Shown here piece by piece: positions 34,530 through 43,550 of a stretch of 64,000 bases of DNA. The position numbers and the translations under genes are program-made. Below the pieces are notes generated by a model that did no database searches, was not told the origin of the DNA, and was given only the letters and a program-made list of their open reading frames with translations. The DNA is from an uncultured Bacilli bacterium (GTDB lineage Bacteria; Bacillota_I; Bacilli_A; RF39; UBA660): positions 46,491 to 110,490 of the forward strand of contig CAKOKQ010000006.1 of assembly GCA_934095825.1 (NCBI GenBank), written 5' to 3'. How positions within the stretch are numbered: position 1 is the stretch's first letter; the number at the start of each line of letters is the position of its first letter.

Positions 34530-35936
34530 ATGAAAAAGTTTAATAAAGATAAATATTTAAGAAAATTAAAGTTTAAAAGATATTGGCAGACTAATTCTAG
34601 ATATTTTTATATAGGTATACCTTGTTTATTATGTTTAGTACTAGGTATTTATTTTGCTTATTCTAAATTTTTTGTAACAGGTGAAGAAGAGGTAATAAGA
34701 ACAACTGTTGGTGAGTTTATCTATGGCGATATTATTATGACGCCTTATATAGATGGACAGTATTCTAATACTTTTCCCGAGAAGAAAACGGGTATTAATG
34801 TCGAAAAAGTAGTATGTGATAATGAAGTTACAGCTTCTTGGGACGAAGATAAATGGGGATTATATGCAACTAATTTAAGTAAAAGAACAAAATGTAGTGT
34901 TTATTTTGTAACACCTAATAGTTGCGGTGTCAATGATAATGTAAGTTGCATTAATTCAAGAGATGGTTTAACTACACTGTCTAATACATTGGCCACCGGC
35001 GATACTATGGAAGGTAAAATAGTTTTTTTGACTGCCGATATTGATTTAGGAGGTAAATTCGATAGTGAAGGTAATGCCTTAGATGGTAATATAAATTTTG
35101 ACAAAATTTATAATGTTTTTTCTGGTACTTTTGATGGTAATGGCCACTTATTAAAAAATATGTACATTATAAGTGAAAGTGATGCTGCTTTATTTGTAAA
35201 TGTTCGTAATGCTACTATAAAAAATTTGGGTATAGAAAATTCTTATATTGAAAGTAAAAATAGTTCTGCAAATGCTTTAGCTGTAAATGTTGAAAATAGT
35301 AACATTTATAATATATATATAGATGCTAATTTAAAAGGTGCTGGAAGAACAGCCCTATTATCGACTTGGCTTTATAAATCAAAAGCTCATAGTATTCTAG
35401 TAAAGGGTATTATAAATTCTAACAATCAATTTGGAGCAGGATTAATCGGCTATGCTAGTACATCCAAAATATTTAATAGTTATAACTTAGCAACAATTAA
35501 TGGTAATGTCGAAGTTGGAGGTGTTGTTGGAGGTGTTCAAAGGACTGAAATTTACAATTGTTATAATTTAGGTAATGTTTCTGGTCAAAAAGCTGGTGGT
35601 ATAGTTGGCCAAATGCATGATCCTACATATCCAATAGTTCATGATTGTTATAATACGGGAACGATATCTGGTAGTGGCATTGTTGGAAATGTTTATGAAA
35701 ATGAAAATAAGTCAAAATTATTTAATAATTACTATTTATCCGGCACTGCTAGTTATGGCGCTTATACATCAACTACCAATCAAACATTTGATGATGGCGC
35801 TGAAAAAATGTTGATTGATGAAATGCCAAGTGTAATATCCGTAATAAATGGCGATAATGCTTTTGTGGAAGATACTAATAATATAAATAATGGTTATCCT
35901 ATATTAAAATGGCAAGCAGAAAGAGACAATAATTAA
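34530..35936 (+). CDS. Membrane-anchored GLUG-repeat surface protein
   Basis: This 468-residue protein is the third member of the GLUG set. Its N-terminal ~150 residues nearly match the 14835 protein. The repeat region starts GTFDGNGHLLKNMYI and runs through GGVVGGVQRTEIYNCYNLGNVSG and similar units, fully diverged from its sisters, before the common DEMPSVISVINGDNAF end. It sits behind element 6 with the same leader and the same downstream partner type as the element 2 operon, so the two loci are duplicated expression sites with different displayed repeats. Confidence 0.8.
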   Translation: MKKFNKDKYLRKLKFKRYWQTNSRYFYIGIPCLLCLVLGIYFAYSKFFVTGEEEVIRTTVGEFIYGDIIMTPYIDGQYSNTFPEKKTGINVEKVVCDNEVTASWDEDKWGLYATNLSKRTKCSVYFVTPNSCGVNDNVSCINSRDGLTTLSNTLATGDTMEGKIVFLTADIDLGGKFDSEGNALDGNINFDKIYNVFSGTFDGNGHLLKNMYIISESDAALFVNVRNATIKNLGIENSYIESKNSSANALAVNVENSNIYNIYIDANLKGAGRTALLSTWLYKSKAHSILVKGIINSNNQFGAGLIGYASTSKIFNSYNLATINGNVEVGGVVGGVQRTEIYNCYNLGNVSGQKAGGIVGQMHDPTYPIVHDCYNTGTISGSGIVGNVYENENKSKLFNNYYLSGTASYGAYTSTTNQTFDDGAEKMLIDEMPSVISVINGDNAFVEDTNNINNGYPILKWQAERDNN

Positions 35937-35937
35937 T

Positions 35938-37047
35938 ATGAAAAAGAGATGTATATTATTAGTTATTATATTTTTTATAAGTATTATTATATTATCAATA
36001 AATAGTAATAATAAATATTTAGTTAAAGAAGAATCCCTTGCTACTTATATAGATGGAGAAAAAACTGATAGTTTTCCGGCTAAGGGGACAGTAGCTTTTT
36101 CTAAAGCTGATTGTGATAATAATACTAATATTTATTGGGATAATGATACTTGGGGATTATATGCAACAAATTTAAATGAAAAGACTAAGTGTAATTTATA
36201 TTTTAAAACCTTAGAAAACGCAGTAACTAAAATAACTAATTTAGCCAGTACTGATACAGTTAATATGGCAACGGATGATCCAGATAATAATATCAGATAT
36301 ATCGGAGTCAATCCTAATAACTATGTCTACTTTAATTGCGATGATTATAATAATCAAACAAGTGCTACTTGTGAACTATGGCATATTATAGGCGTATTTA
36401 ATAATATAGAAAAAGAAGATGGAACTAAGGAAAATCTTATTAAAATAGTAAGAAATGATAGTATAGGTAATAATGAATGGAATTTTGATAACACCAATGA
36501 TTGGACCACGGCTACATTACAGAAAAATTTAAATGATGGAGAATATTATAATAAAACATTAAAAAATAACAATACTAGATTAGCTATTGAGACAGTTACT
36601 TGGAATATTGGCGAAAGTTCTAATTATAAGAATGTAACTCCAAACTTGTTTTACGAAGTGGAAAGAGGAGCAAATGTTATTAATGGTAATCAGGTTTCAT
36701 GGATTGGAAAAATAGGACTAATGTATGTTAGCGATTATGGTTACGCAACAAGTGGTGGCTCAATTAACAATCGTGAATTTTGTTTATCTAAAGAACTATT
36801 TAATTGGAATGACTTTCAAGATTGTTATAAAAATGATTATTTATATAAATCAGAAGAGATACAATGGACTTTAACTTCATATAGCGGTAATAACAGTTTA
36901 GTATTTGATATAAGTAATGCCGGTCATGTTCATTATTACAGTGCAAATTCATCACTTAAATTTCGACCAGCTCTCTTTCTAAAATCTGACATATTCATTG
37001 GAGTTGGTGATGGTTCAAAATCTAATCCGTATAGGCTAAACCTATAA
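35938..37047 (+). CDS. Exported lectin-like surface protein
   Basis: This 369-residue paralogue of 16240 has a near-identical first ~175 residues (hydrophobic segment, KADCDNN...KTKCNLYF, NYVYFNCDDYNNQ, CELWHIIGVFNNI), then a shorter and different lectin-like end (YATSGGSINNREFC, RPALFLKSDIFIG). It starts one base after the GLUG gene and would be switched with it by element 6. One conserved Arg of the WRI strand is His here. Confidence 0.72.
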   Translation: MKKRCILLVIIFFISIIILSINSNNKYLVKEESLATYIDGEKTDSFPAKGTVAFSKADCDNNTNIYWDNDTWGLYATNLNEKTKCNLYFKTLENAVTKITNLASTDTVNMATDDPDNNIRYIGVNPNNYVYFNCDDYNNQTSATCELWHIIGVFNNIEKEDGTKENLIKIVRNDSIGNNEWNFDNTNDWTTATLQKNLNDGEYYNKTLKNNNTRLAIETVTWNIGESSNYKNVTPNLFYEVERGANVINGNQVSWIGKIGLMYVSDYGYATSGGSINNREFCLSKELFNWNDFQDCYKNDYLYKSEEIQWTLTSYSGNNSLVFDISNAGHVHYYSANSSLKFRPALFLKSDIFIGVGDGSKSNPYRLNL

Positions 37048-37182
37048 AATCTAATAAATTTATAAATAATACCATTTATGGTTGGTTTTGGGTTGGGAGT
37101 AATTCTAAATAAAACCAATAATAAAAGTCATAAATGCTTATTTGCAAATATAAACTTAAGTATAATATGTTGTCAATTTTTA

Positions 37183-37211
37183 TTGTCTCAAAAATAAAAC
37201 AATGATATTAT
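37183..37211 (+). promoter_or_regulatory. Promoter of the 37231 gene
   Basis: TTGTCT, a 17-bp spacer, then TATTAT with an extended TG. RBS aaggtgat and ATG 37231 follow. The gene is outside the invertible system. Confidence 0.65.
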
Positions 37212-37230
37212 ATTTTGCAAGGTGATTTAG

Positions 37231-38268
37231 ATGGCAAATTTTACATTATTAACAAGAGGACAAGCAACATACACATGGGGTTATGCAGAAGATGCTTGTT
37301 CAAATGATTCATTTGTTTATCCTGATTATTCTGGTAAGTTACCTATTTTAAGTAAATTTGGCGTTCGTGCCGAACTGACTGATTTTGCTATCCTTTCAGG
37401 AGCTTTGCACAATGAGAAAAGAATTGGTGAGTATTGCTTTAAAGATGATTTTGGGACTATCAATTGGAATGGAAGGTACGAAGAATATTATTGTGATTTT
37501 CGTTATTCACGAACAAACGGTATTAGGGTAGTATTACCAATAGATGCTGAAATAGAAAATATGGTTCAAGAAAATAAATATTATTTAAAAAAAGAAACTA
37601 AGAGTCGTACCACTTTTATTCCTAAAGTAAAATATGGTACTTATCCGCAACTTATCGCACCTCATGAAATTCAAAAAATTATTGAATTGGAATACCAAAA
37701 TCTTAATTTGAAAACTACTGGTAATTATTTTACTGTAGATAAAAATAAGCCAACAATACTTTTGGATTATACTAGTGAAGGTTTAAAAGGTACTTTTTAT
37801 CCGTGTAGGCTTACTGAGTATTTATTTGAAGGCAGAAGATATGTTCGCCTTGAAAATCGAGCTTTTACTTCTCCATTACCTACAAAGTTATCAGATGGTA
37901 GAATCTATAATTATCAAAGTTATAAATATGTATGGGTAGAAGTTAGCCCAGTTGAATGGTTAATTGATGTTGAAAAATGGCTTTTAGTAAGTGAAAAATT
38001 ATTACTATCTAATATAAATTTTGCAAGTGGAATATATAATGATTTAAAAAATAATCAAAAATGGTTTTTAAACAATATTTTTGCTAATGAATTAATGCAG
38101 CAGACATATACTTCTAATAATCAAGTTGCACTAGATGATATTGAAACAATTAAAAATCCAGTTCCAATAAAGCGTGCCCCGTCTGTTTTTGAAATATTAC
38201 GCGTTTGCGATGATGAGAAAGAATTAGAAGAAAATACTAAATTAAAGAGAACTTTGAAAAAGCAATAG
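37231..38268 (+). CDS. DUF6273-like protein, cytosolic
   Basis: This 345-residue protein has no signal or membrane helix. The segments VKYGTYPQLI near residue 131 and VWVEVSPVEWLIDVEKWLLV with LLLSNINFASGIYN in the C-terminal half resemble DUF6273-type, C-type-lectin-like domains. It is related in fold, perhaps, to the exported lectin-like proteins, but shares no close sequence and has its own good promoter. A strong bidirectional terminator separates it from the convergent 38363 gene. Confidence 0.55.
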   Translation: MANFTLLTRGQATYTWGYAEDACSNDSFVYPDYSGKLPILSKFGVRAELTDFAILSGALHNEKRIGEYCFKDDFGTINWNGRYEEYYCDFRYSRTNGIRVVLPIDAEIENMVQENKYYLKKETKSRTTFIPKVKYGTYPQLIAPHEIQKIIELEYQNLNLKTTGNYFTVDKNKPTILLDYTSEGLKGTFYPCRLTEYLFEGRRYVRLENRAFTSPLPTKLSDGRIYNYQSYKYVWVEVSPVEWLIDVEKWLLVSEKLLLSNINFASGIYNDLKNNQKWFLNNIFANELMQQTYTSNNQVALDDIETIKNPVPIKRAPSVFEILRVCDDEKELEENTKLKRTLKKQ

Positions 38269-38311
38269 GATTTTAATTAGAGAATATTAAATACGGTATT
38301 TTGTTACACCA

Positions 38312-38359
38312 AAAAAGTCATAAATATCAAGAATAAACCTTTGATATTTATGACTTTTT
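38312..38359. terminator. Strong bidirectional terminator
   Basis: A ~19-bp nearly perfect stem (aaaaagtcataaatatcaa / ttgatatttatgacttttt) lies between convergent genes, with T runs on both strands. Confidence 0.85.
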
Positions 38360-38362
38360 AAC

Positions 38363-39088
38363 TTAGGATATAGCCTTAATAAATAGGCTTGCCCCAATAA
38401 CAATCCCAATACTTAAGAATAATAATATATTTAAGAAAATATTTAAATAACCGGTTTTCGATAAAGGACGATACCATTCAATACTGTGATCAGGATAATC
38501 TTCTTCTTCACTATAACCACTATTTCCATCAGGATTAAGCTTAATTAACTTCTTGGACTTATTTTTACCATCTTTACCCCGTTCATTAATCTCATCTATT
38601 TGTTGTAAAGAAGAATTATAAAAATCAACTTCTTTAACTAATCTTGGATTATCAGTATAATTAACATCACTTTCTATCATATAAATACGATTAACAAAAG
38701 TAGTAAGTAATTTCTCTAACTCTGGGGTTAAATAATCATGATAGAGTAGTAATTGAAAGAAATAATTATTATACTTATCAACAAAATCTTCCATACTTCC
38801 AAAATTAGCATAAAAATCTTTTTCATGTTCTAAATAAACATCTTTAAACTCATATATTTTTAAAATATCAAAAAAGTTAGCAGTCGTAATCTTGCCTTCA
38901 CTTAAATCATTAAGTATAAGACTATTGTTAACATAAATAACTTCTCTTAAATCAAAACCTTGTAAATTAAGTCTTTTATTCTTAAAAATAAGATAACCAT
39001 CTTCTAATTTAAAATCATTATTTAAAACAAAAAAGTATTCTTTCAAGTTATTAAATGTAAGGGTATTACTTAATGTATAATCAACCAT
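38363..39088 (-). CDS. Tail-anchored membrane protein, unknown
   Basis: This 241-residue acidic protein has a single C-terminal hydrophobic segment (YLNIFLNILLFLSIGIVIGASLF), so the bulk probably faces the cytosol. The N-terminal half mixes strand and helix; a Lys/Asp-rich linker (about 170-205) precedes the anchor. I do not recognise the family. It is transcribed divergently from sufB and convergently with 37231. Confidence 0.6.
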   Translation of the reverse strand: MVDYTLSNTLTFNNLKEYFFVLNNDFKLEDGYLIFKNKRLNLQGFDLREVIYVNNSLILNDLSEGKITTANFFDILKIYEFKDVYLEHEKDFYANFGSMEDFVDKYNNYFFQLLLYHDYLTPELEKLLTTFVNRIYMIESDVNYTDNPRLVKEVDFYNSSLQQIDEINERGKDGKNKSKKLIKLNPDGNSGYSEEEDYPDHSIEWYRPLSKTGYLNIFLNILLFLSIGIVIGASLFIKAIS

Positions 39089-39149
39089 ATATATACCTTC
39101 TATTCTAAATTTATTGTAACAAACAATTTCTATTTTTTCAATAATATAG

Positions 39150-39155
39150 TATAAT
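39150..39155 (+). promoter_or_regulatory. -10 element of the sufB promoter
   Basis: TATAAT lies 16 bases before ATG 39172, giving a very short leader. The -35 (TTTCTA) is weak. Confidence 0.45.
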
Positions 39156-39171
39156 ATGAAGCGTGATTGTT

Positions 39172-40464
39172 ATGAAAGAAAAGTTAAACGAAGAATTTAT
39201 ACAAAAGTTATCAGAGAAAAAAAAGGAACCAGCTTGGATGCTGGAACATAGGCTTAATGCTTATCATAATTTTTTAACACAAGAAGAACCTGATTTTGGT
39301 CCGGATATCCATATTAATTTTGATGAAATTTGTTATTATAAAGATAAGACTAATAAAATGACTGATAAGTGGGAAAGTGTCAGCTGTAATTTAAAGAATA
39401 CTTTTGACGACTTAGGGGTTATTAAAGCCGAAGAACAGTATTTAGGAGGCGTTACTAATCAGTATGAGTCGGAAGTATTTTATCATAAACAAACCATTGG
39501 TAATGGGATTATTTTTACTTCTACTGATGATGCCTTACAGAAATATCCGGAACTTTTTAAGAAGTATTTTAATAACTTAGTAAAATTAGAAGAAAATAAA
39601 TATACGGCTTTAAATAATGCTGTGTGGTCAGGGGGATCTTTTATCTATATTCCTAAAGGAATTAAAGTTGAGAAACCTTTGCAAAGTTATTTTCGTATCG
39701 AAAGTGAATCACTAGGGCAATTTGAACATACTATTATTATTGTTGATGATGAGGCCGAACTTTCGTATATTGAAGGCTGTACGGCTACAGCTTATTCTAA
39801 GACTAGTCTTCATGCTGGTGTGGTTGAAATCTATGTGGGGAAGAATGCTAAGTGCCGCTACTCGACGATTCAAAACTGGTCAACTGATGTCTATAATTTA
39901 GTTACCAAACGAGCTATTGTAGATAAAGGGGGGCTTATGGAATGGGTTGATGGTAATATCGGTAGTGGTCTTACCATGAAATATCCTTCTTGTATTTTAA
40001 AAGGCTCTGGGGCAGTAGGTAATTCGATAAGTGTTGCTTATGCTAAAAAAGGACAAGTCTTAGATGCGGGAGCTAAAATGATTCATCTAGGTAAGAATAC
40101 AAAAAGTAGTATTATCAGTAAATCAATTGCCGAAGCGGGAGGGATTGCAAACTACCGTGGTACTACTAAAATTACTAAGAATGCTACTGGTTCGGTTGCT
40201 ACTATTAAATGTGATACCATTCTATTAGATAATATTTCTAAAAGTGATACTTTTCCTAAAAATATTGTCGGTAATAAAACTTCAAGTCTTACTCATGAAG
40301 CAACAGTTTCTAAATTAGATGCCGATAAACTATTTTATTTAGCTAGTAAGGGTTTAACGGAAGATCAAGCAAGAGAACTTTTAATTATGGGATTCATGAC
40401 AGATTTTAAAAAAGAATTACCAATGGAATATGCCGTCGAATTAAATCGGCTTATTAAAGAATAA
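39172..40464 (+). CDS. sufB: Fe-S cluster assembly scaffold SufB
   Basis: SufB is the scaffold subunit of the SUF iron-sulfur assembly complex. Visible signatures are WMLEHRLNAYHNF near the N-terminus, the beta-helix core with EGCTATAYSKTSLHAGVVEI, and the end CDTILLDNISKSDTFP, SLTHEATVSKLDADKLFYL, RELLIMGFM. The NISKSDT segment is the Gram-positive form. From ATG 39172 it is 430 residues, slightly shorter than the usual ~465. Its usual partners sufC, sufD, sufS and sufU are not adjacent: an unrelated gene lies upstream on the other strand and a terminator downstream. GTG 39163 is an alternative start. Confidence 0.92.
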   Translation: MKEKLNEEFIQKLSEKKKEPAWMLEHRLNAYHNFLTQEEPDFGPDIHINFDEICYYKDKTNKMTDKWESVSCNLKNTFDDLGVIKAEEQYLGGVTNQYESEVFYHKQTIGNGIIFTSTDDALQKYPELFKKYFNNLVKLEENKYTALNNAVWSGGSFIYIPKGIKVEKPLQSYFRIESESLGQFEHTIIIVDDEAELSYIEGCTATAYSKTSLHAGVVEIYVGKNAKCRYSTIQNWSTDVYNLVTKRAIVDKGGLMEWVDGNIGSGLTMKYPSCILKGSGAVGNSISVAYAKKGQVLDAGAKMIHLGKNTKSSIISKSIAEAGGIANYRGTTKITKNATGSVATIKCDTILLDNISKSDTFPKNIVGNKTSSLTHEATVSKLDADKLFYLASKGLTEDQARELLIMGFMTDFKKELPMEYAVELNRLIKE

Positions 40465-40494
40465 ATTATTAAAATTACTAAAAATAAAATATAG

Positions 40495-40542
40495 AATTAG
40501 TTAAGTCTCTAAACATTAAAGTTTGGCTTAACTAATTTTTTT
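40495..40542 (+). terminator. Rho-independent terminator of sufB
   Basis: Stem aattagttaag/cttaactaatt followed by seven Ts. Confidence 0.8.
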
Positions 40543-40636
40543 CTTTAGAAGTTGTAATTATTCTAAACTTTAAAAATAAGCATTTGTTTAAACCTTACCT
40601 TTTTGTTAATCTATCTAACGAAAGGAGGTGAAGCAT

Positions 40637-40996
40637 TTGATTAATGATGTTGTTTTAGTGGGTCGTCTTACTAAAGATCCCGAACTTATTGATACCGATA
40701 ATGGCAAAAAAAGAGCCTATATAACTTTAGCAGTCCCTCGCAAGTTTAAAAATGTTGATGGTATCTATGAAACTGATTTTATTCGGGTGACTCTGTGGAA
40801 TATTATTGCCCTTAATACCAAAGAGTATTGTAAGACAGGCGATCTTTTAGGGATTCGGGGGCGTATTCAAGTTAATTCCTATAAAGATAGTGAAGATAAT
40901 GTTCGTTATAGTACTGATGTTATTGCGGAACAAATTACCTTTTTAACATCTAAAAAAGGTAATAATACGACTATTGCTTCTGATGAAGAAGAATAA
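40637..40996 (+). CDS. ssb: Single-stranded DNA-binding protein, short form
   Basis: The OB-fold signature starts INDVVLVGRLTKDPELI and continues AVPRKFKNVDGIYETDFIRV, typical of bacterial SSB. The product is 119 residues and lacks the acidic DDDIPF-type tail that recruits partner proteins, ending instead in ASDEEE, so it resembles the competence-type SsbB more than the replicative SSB. TTG 40637 is preferred as start because the perfect RBS aaaggaggtg ends 6 bases before it; GTG 40628 would overlap that RBS. It is a single gene with its own leader. Confidence 0.85.
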   Translation: MINDVVLVGRLTKDPELIDTDNGKKRAYITLAVPRKFKNVDGIYETDFIRVTLWNIIALNTKEYCKTGDLLGIRGRIQVNSYKDSEDNVRYSTDVIAEQITFLTSKKGNNTTIASDEEE

Positions 40997-41219
40997 AGGG
41001 ATAACTTTACTTAAAGAATAAAAAGTTTTAATGGTTAGGTGGTTAAATGTTTTAAAAAGGTTAATTATTTTTTTCTAATGTACAATCTTTTTATTCCTTC
41101 TAGCAAAAATAGTTCGTTTATATATAATTAATTTTTTGAAAACATAATTATTAGTTTGATATAAAAAATAAATTTGAGATATATATTTTATATAGTTATT
41201 ATTTTTTAATAGCGCGTAT

Positions 41220-41254
41220 GGCATAGCAATTATTTAAAAATAGCTATGCCTTTT
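41220..41254 (+). terminator. Rho-independent terminator
   Basis: Stem ggcatagc/gctatgcc with a 15-base loop, then TTTT. The rest of the 330-base gap after ssb shows only AT-rich sequence and the promoter below. Confidence 0.7.
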
Positions 41255-41271
41255 CTAATGTATTAATTTAA

Positions 41272-41300
41272 TTTACAATCATTTCTATAAATGATAAAAT
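41272..41300 (+). promoter_or_regulatory. Promoter of the HD/Nudix gene
   Basis: TTTACA, 17-bp spacer, extended -10 TGA-TAAAAT. RBS aaggaagg and ATG 41325 follow. Confidence 0.65.
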
Positions 41301-41324
41301 TCTATTAGTAGAAGGAAGGTTTTT

Positions 41325-42191
41325 ATGGACGAAAATAGAAGTTTACACAGTTTAGGAGTAGCTAAAAAGATGGTAGCAATTGGAAAAAGTAAAGGCTTAA
41401 AAGCAAGCGATTTAAATGATTTATTTACCCTAGGAATAGTTCATGACATAGGTTATGAATTTGGTCCAGGTAACGAACATCAAAAATTAGGAGGTTTAGT
41501 TTTAAAAGAAAATGGGTATCGCTACTGGCAAGAAGTCTATTATCATGGTCTTATTCAAAATGAATACTCATCTTTATTTTTAGATATCCTAAATCAAGCG
41601 GATATGCAAATTGATAAAAAGGGTAAGGATGTTGGTTATGAGGGACGCTTGGCGGATATTAAGTCGCGTTATGGCGAGGGCTCTAATGTTTATGCTTCTT
41701 GTGTAGAGTTAGTAAATTTTATAATGGCTAATAATTCTAATGAAACAAAAAATGATATAAAAAAGGAAGAAGTAAACACACCTAGTAAGCATGCTATAAT
41801 AATTATTAAAAATAATAACAATGAATATCTACAATGTTATGAGTCAAGTTGGAAGTCTTATCTATTTTTAAATTGTAAAGTAAAAGAGAAAAACGATCTA
41901 GAACCAGTAAAAACTTGTATTAAGGAAAAATTAGGTGTAGATACTCAAAATATCACTTATTTATTTAATAAAATTCATAGTAAATATTCAGTAAAACATC
42001 AAAAAATGCGGGAGTATGAACATTATTTCTATTTAGTTGATATAGATACTAAAACTTTAGAGGCTAAAAAAGAATTTGAACTTAATGATAATAAATTTAA
42101 ATGGTTTAGAATGGAAGAGTTAGAAAATGATTCCAGAATCCAAGAAGTAAATAGTGATATAGTAAAATTTATTAAAGAGGCAAAGATATAA
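41325..42191 (+). CDS. HD-domain protein fused to Nudix-like domain
   Basis: In this 288-residue protein the first ~135 residues carry an HD phosphohydrolase-like set of metal ligands (His8, His40-Asp41 in IVHDIGYEF, His52, and Asp in NQADMQ). From about 155 (KHAIIIIKNNNNEYLQC) it continues as a Nudix-like fold with EHYFYLV and FKWFRMEEL, but the Nudix box is degraded: the segment LEPVKTCIKEKLGVD lacks the glycines and the second REXXEE glutamates. The Nudix part is therefore probably non-catalytic or binding only. Nucleotide hydrolysis or tRNA/nucleotide housekeeping is the likely area. Confidence 0.65.
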   Translation: MDENRSLHSLGVAKKMVAIGKSKGLKASDLNDLFTLGIVHDIGYEFGPGNEHQKLGGLVLKENGYRYWQEVYYHGLIQNEYSSLFLDILNQADMQIDKKGKDVGYEGRLADIKSRYGEGSNVYASCVELVNFIMANNSNETKNDIKKEEVNTPSKHAIIIIKNNNNEYLQCYESSWKSYLFLNCKVKEKNDLEPVKTCIKEKLGVDTQNITYLFNKIHSKYSVKHQKMREYEHYFYLVDIDTKTLEAKKEFELNDNKFKWFRMEELENDSRIQEVNSDIVKFIKEAKI

Positions 42192-42244
42192 TAAGAAAGG
42201 GTGATAATGATGCAAGGAAAGGTAATAATTTGAGAGTGATTAAA

Positions 42245-42766
42245 ATGTTAACAGAAAGTGATGTTAGAAGAATAATTAGGGGAACTGGCTCTTATGATAC
42301 CGTAAAATTTGGTAATACAGTCTCCATAACTGGTGATGTGGGTAATGCTTGGAATTATTTTGGTCCTGCTTATAAAAAGTTAGCGCCCCGTCTTATGACT
42401 TATCTTTTATATGCTGATGCCCTAAATGATTTAGAAAAAATAAAAAATAGTATATCTATAAAAGAATATACTAAGAGAAAAAGAAAAATTGAATTTACTT
42501 ATATTAAAAGTTATTATGAAACCAGATTAAAAGATTTAGACATGGAGGATTTCTTAAAGACTTTAGAAACTAAGTTTGGTCCTGATATTATTTTTTTATG
42601 TCATGAACCAGTAAGTGAGTTTTGCCACCGTAGAGTTCTAGCCGATTATATCAAACTCCAAACTGGTGTTTATATTCCCGAAGTAAAAATTATGAGTAGT
42701 GATGAATTTACTTTAAAGAATCCTCTTAATTATGAACAAGAATTAAAAAGAGTGATGAAGAAATAA
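42245..42766 (+). CDS. DUF488 family protein
   Basis: This 173-residue protein ends with the DUF488 hallmark FLCHEPVSEFCHRRVLADYI, with Cys and His residues suggesting metal or redox chemistry; the family's role is not established. ATG 42245 follows a gagagtgat RBS, while the longer TTG 42230 start overlaps it. A tiny in-frame reading stretch (7 codons from ATG 42210) sits directly upstream with its own RBS and may be only a spurious leader. It probably shares the promoter of the HD/Nudix gene. Confidence 0.7.
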   Translation: MLTESDVRRIIRGTGSYDTVKFGNTVSITGDVGNAWNYFGPAYKKLAPRLMTYLLYADALNDLEKIKNSISIKEYTKRKRKIEFTYIKSYYETRLKDLDMEDFLKTLETKFGPDIIFLCHEPVSEFCHRRVLADYIKLQTGVYIPEVKIMSSDEFTLKNPLNYEQELKRVMKK

Positions 42767-42772
42767 TTACTT

Positions 42773-42913
42773 ATGATAAATGTTTTAAGTCTTAAAGATA
42801 TATTTGATTTAGTTATAACTAAGGATGGAGATTCATTACTATATAGTAAAAAGAAATTAAATAAAGTGAGAATTAAAGATGGAAAAAAAGATAAATTATC
42901 TGATATTAAATAA
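42773..42913 (+). CDS. Possible small protein (46 residues)
   Basis: An open frame MINVLSLKDIFDLVITKDGD onward, 46 residues, fills the gap between the DUF488 gene and the 42879 gene and overlaps the latter by 35 bases. It is Lys-rich with a hydrophobic start and no recognised family. No convincing RBS is seen, so it may be the remnant of a longer N-terminus of the next gene. Confidence 0.3.
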   Translation: MINVLSLKDIFDLVITKDGDSLLYSKKKLNKVRIKDGKKDKLSDIK

Positions 42914-43316
42914 TAAAAATATTGGTATAAGTAAGATAGAACTTAATAAAGATGAACTTAATATTACGGATAAAAAGGGTAAGTATACTTTTCATATAAC
43001 TCTTACTTATGATTGGAAAAAAATTAATCAAGTTAAAGTTGGTAAGGAAGAAAATATTTTTTTTAATGAATATTATTTAAGTGAGAATAATGAGGCCGTT
43101 TTAATTTGGCCAGATGTTTGTAAGCTAAAGAAAATAAAGGAAGATTACTTATCATTTTATTTAGAGTTTTTAAACATTGATAATGCTAAAGACACTTGTT
43201 ATATGAATAAACGGAAAAGTTTTGATATACCGCTTTATAATCTTAAGGTAAAAGTTTATATCGATTATAAAGATGCTAAAGATGGTAAAATTATTTATCA
43301 GGGCGATACTAGATAA
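42879..43316 (+). CDS. Small beta-rich protein, unknown
   Basis: This 145-residue protein alternates charged and hydrophobic residues in a beta-strand pattern (MEKKINYLILNNKNIG; YTFHITLTYDWKKI; LKVKVYIDYKD). It has no signal or membrane segment. I do not recognise the family. It follows DUF488 on the same strand, and a terminator-like hairpin lies about 100 bases after it. Confidence 0.55.
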   Translation: MEKKINYLILNNKNIGISKIELNKDELNITDKKGKYTFHITLTYDWKKINQVKVGKEENIFFNEYYLSENNEAVLIWPDVCKLKKIKEDYLSFYLEFLNIDNAKDTCYMNKRKSFDIPLYNLKVKVYIDYKDAKDGKIIYQGDTR

Positions 43317-43415
43317 GGTAATAATATTTTCAAAAGTGTATGCCGGATTAATTAAATAAACAATATAAACAATATTCAAAAATTATTAAGAATGAATATG
43401 AAACAAGAAGTTTAT

Positions 43416-43453
43416 AAAGGATTGATTTAAATATGAAGATAATCAATCTTTTT
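43416..43453 (+). terminator. Rho-independent terminator
   Basis: Stem aaaggattgatt/aatcaatcttt with a T run, in the gap before the 43551 gene. Confidence 0.6.
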
Positions 43454-43550
43454 AAAGTTTAGCTTAATTATTTAAAAAAAACACTATAAATTGGTTGCTA
43501 AAAAATGGAAAATATAATAAAATAATTTATGCGAAAGAGTGGGGATTAGA

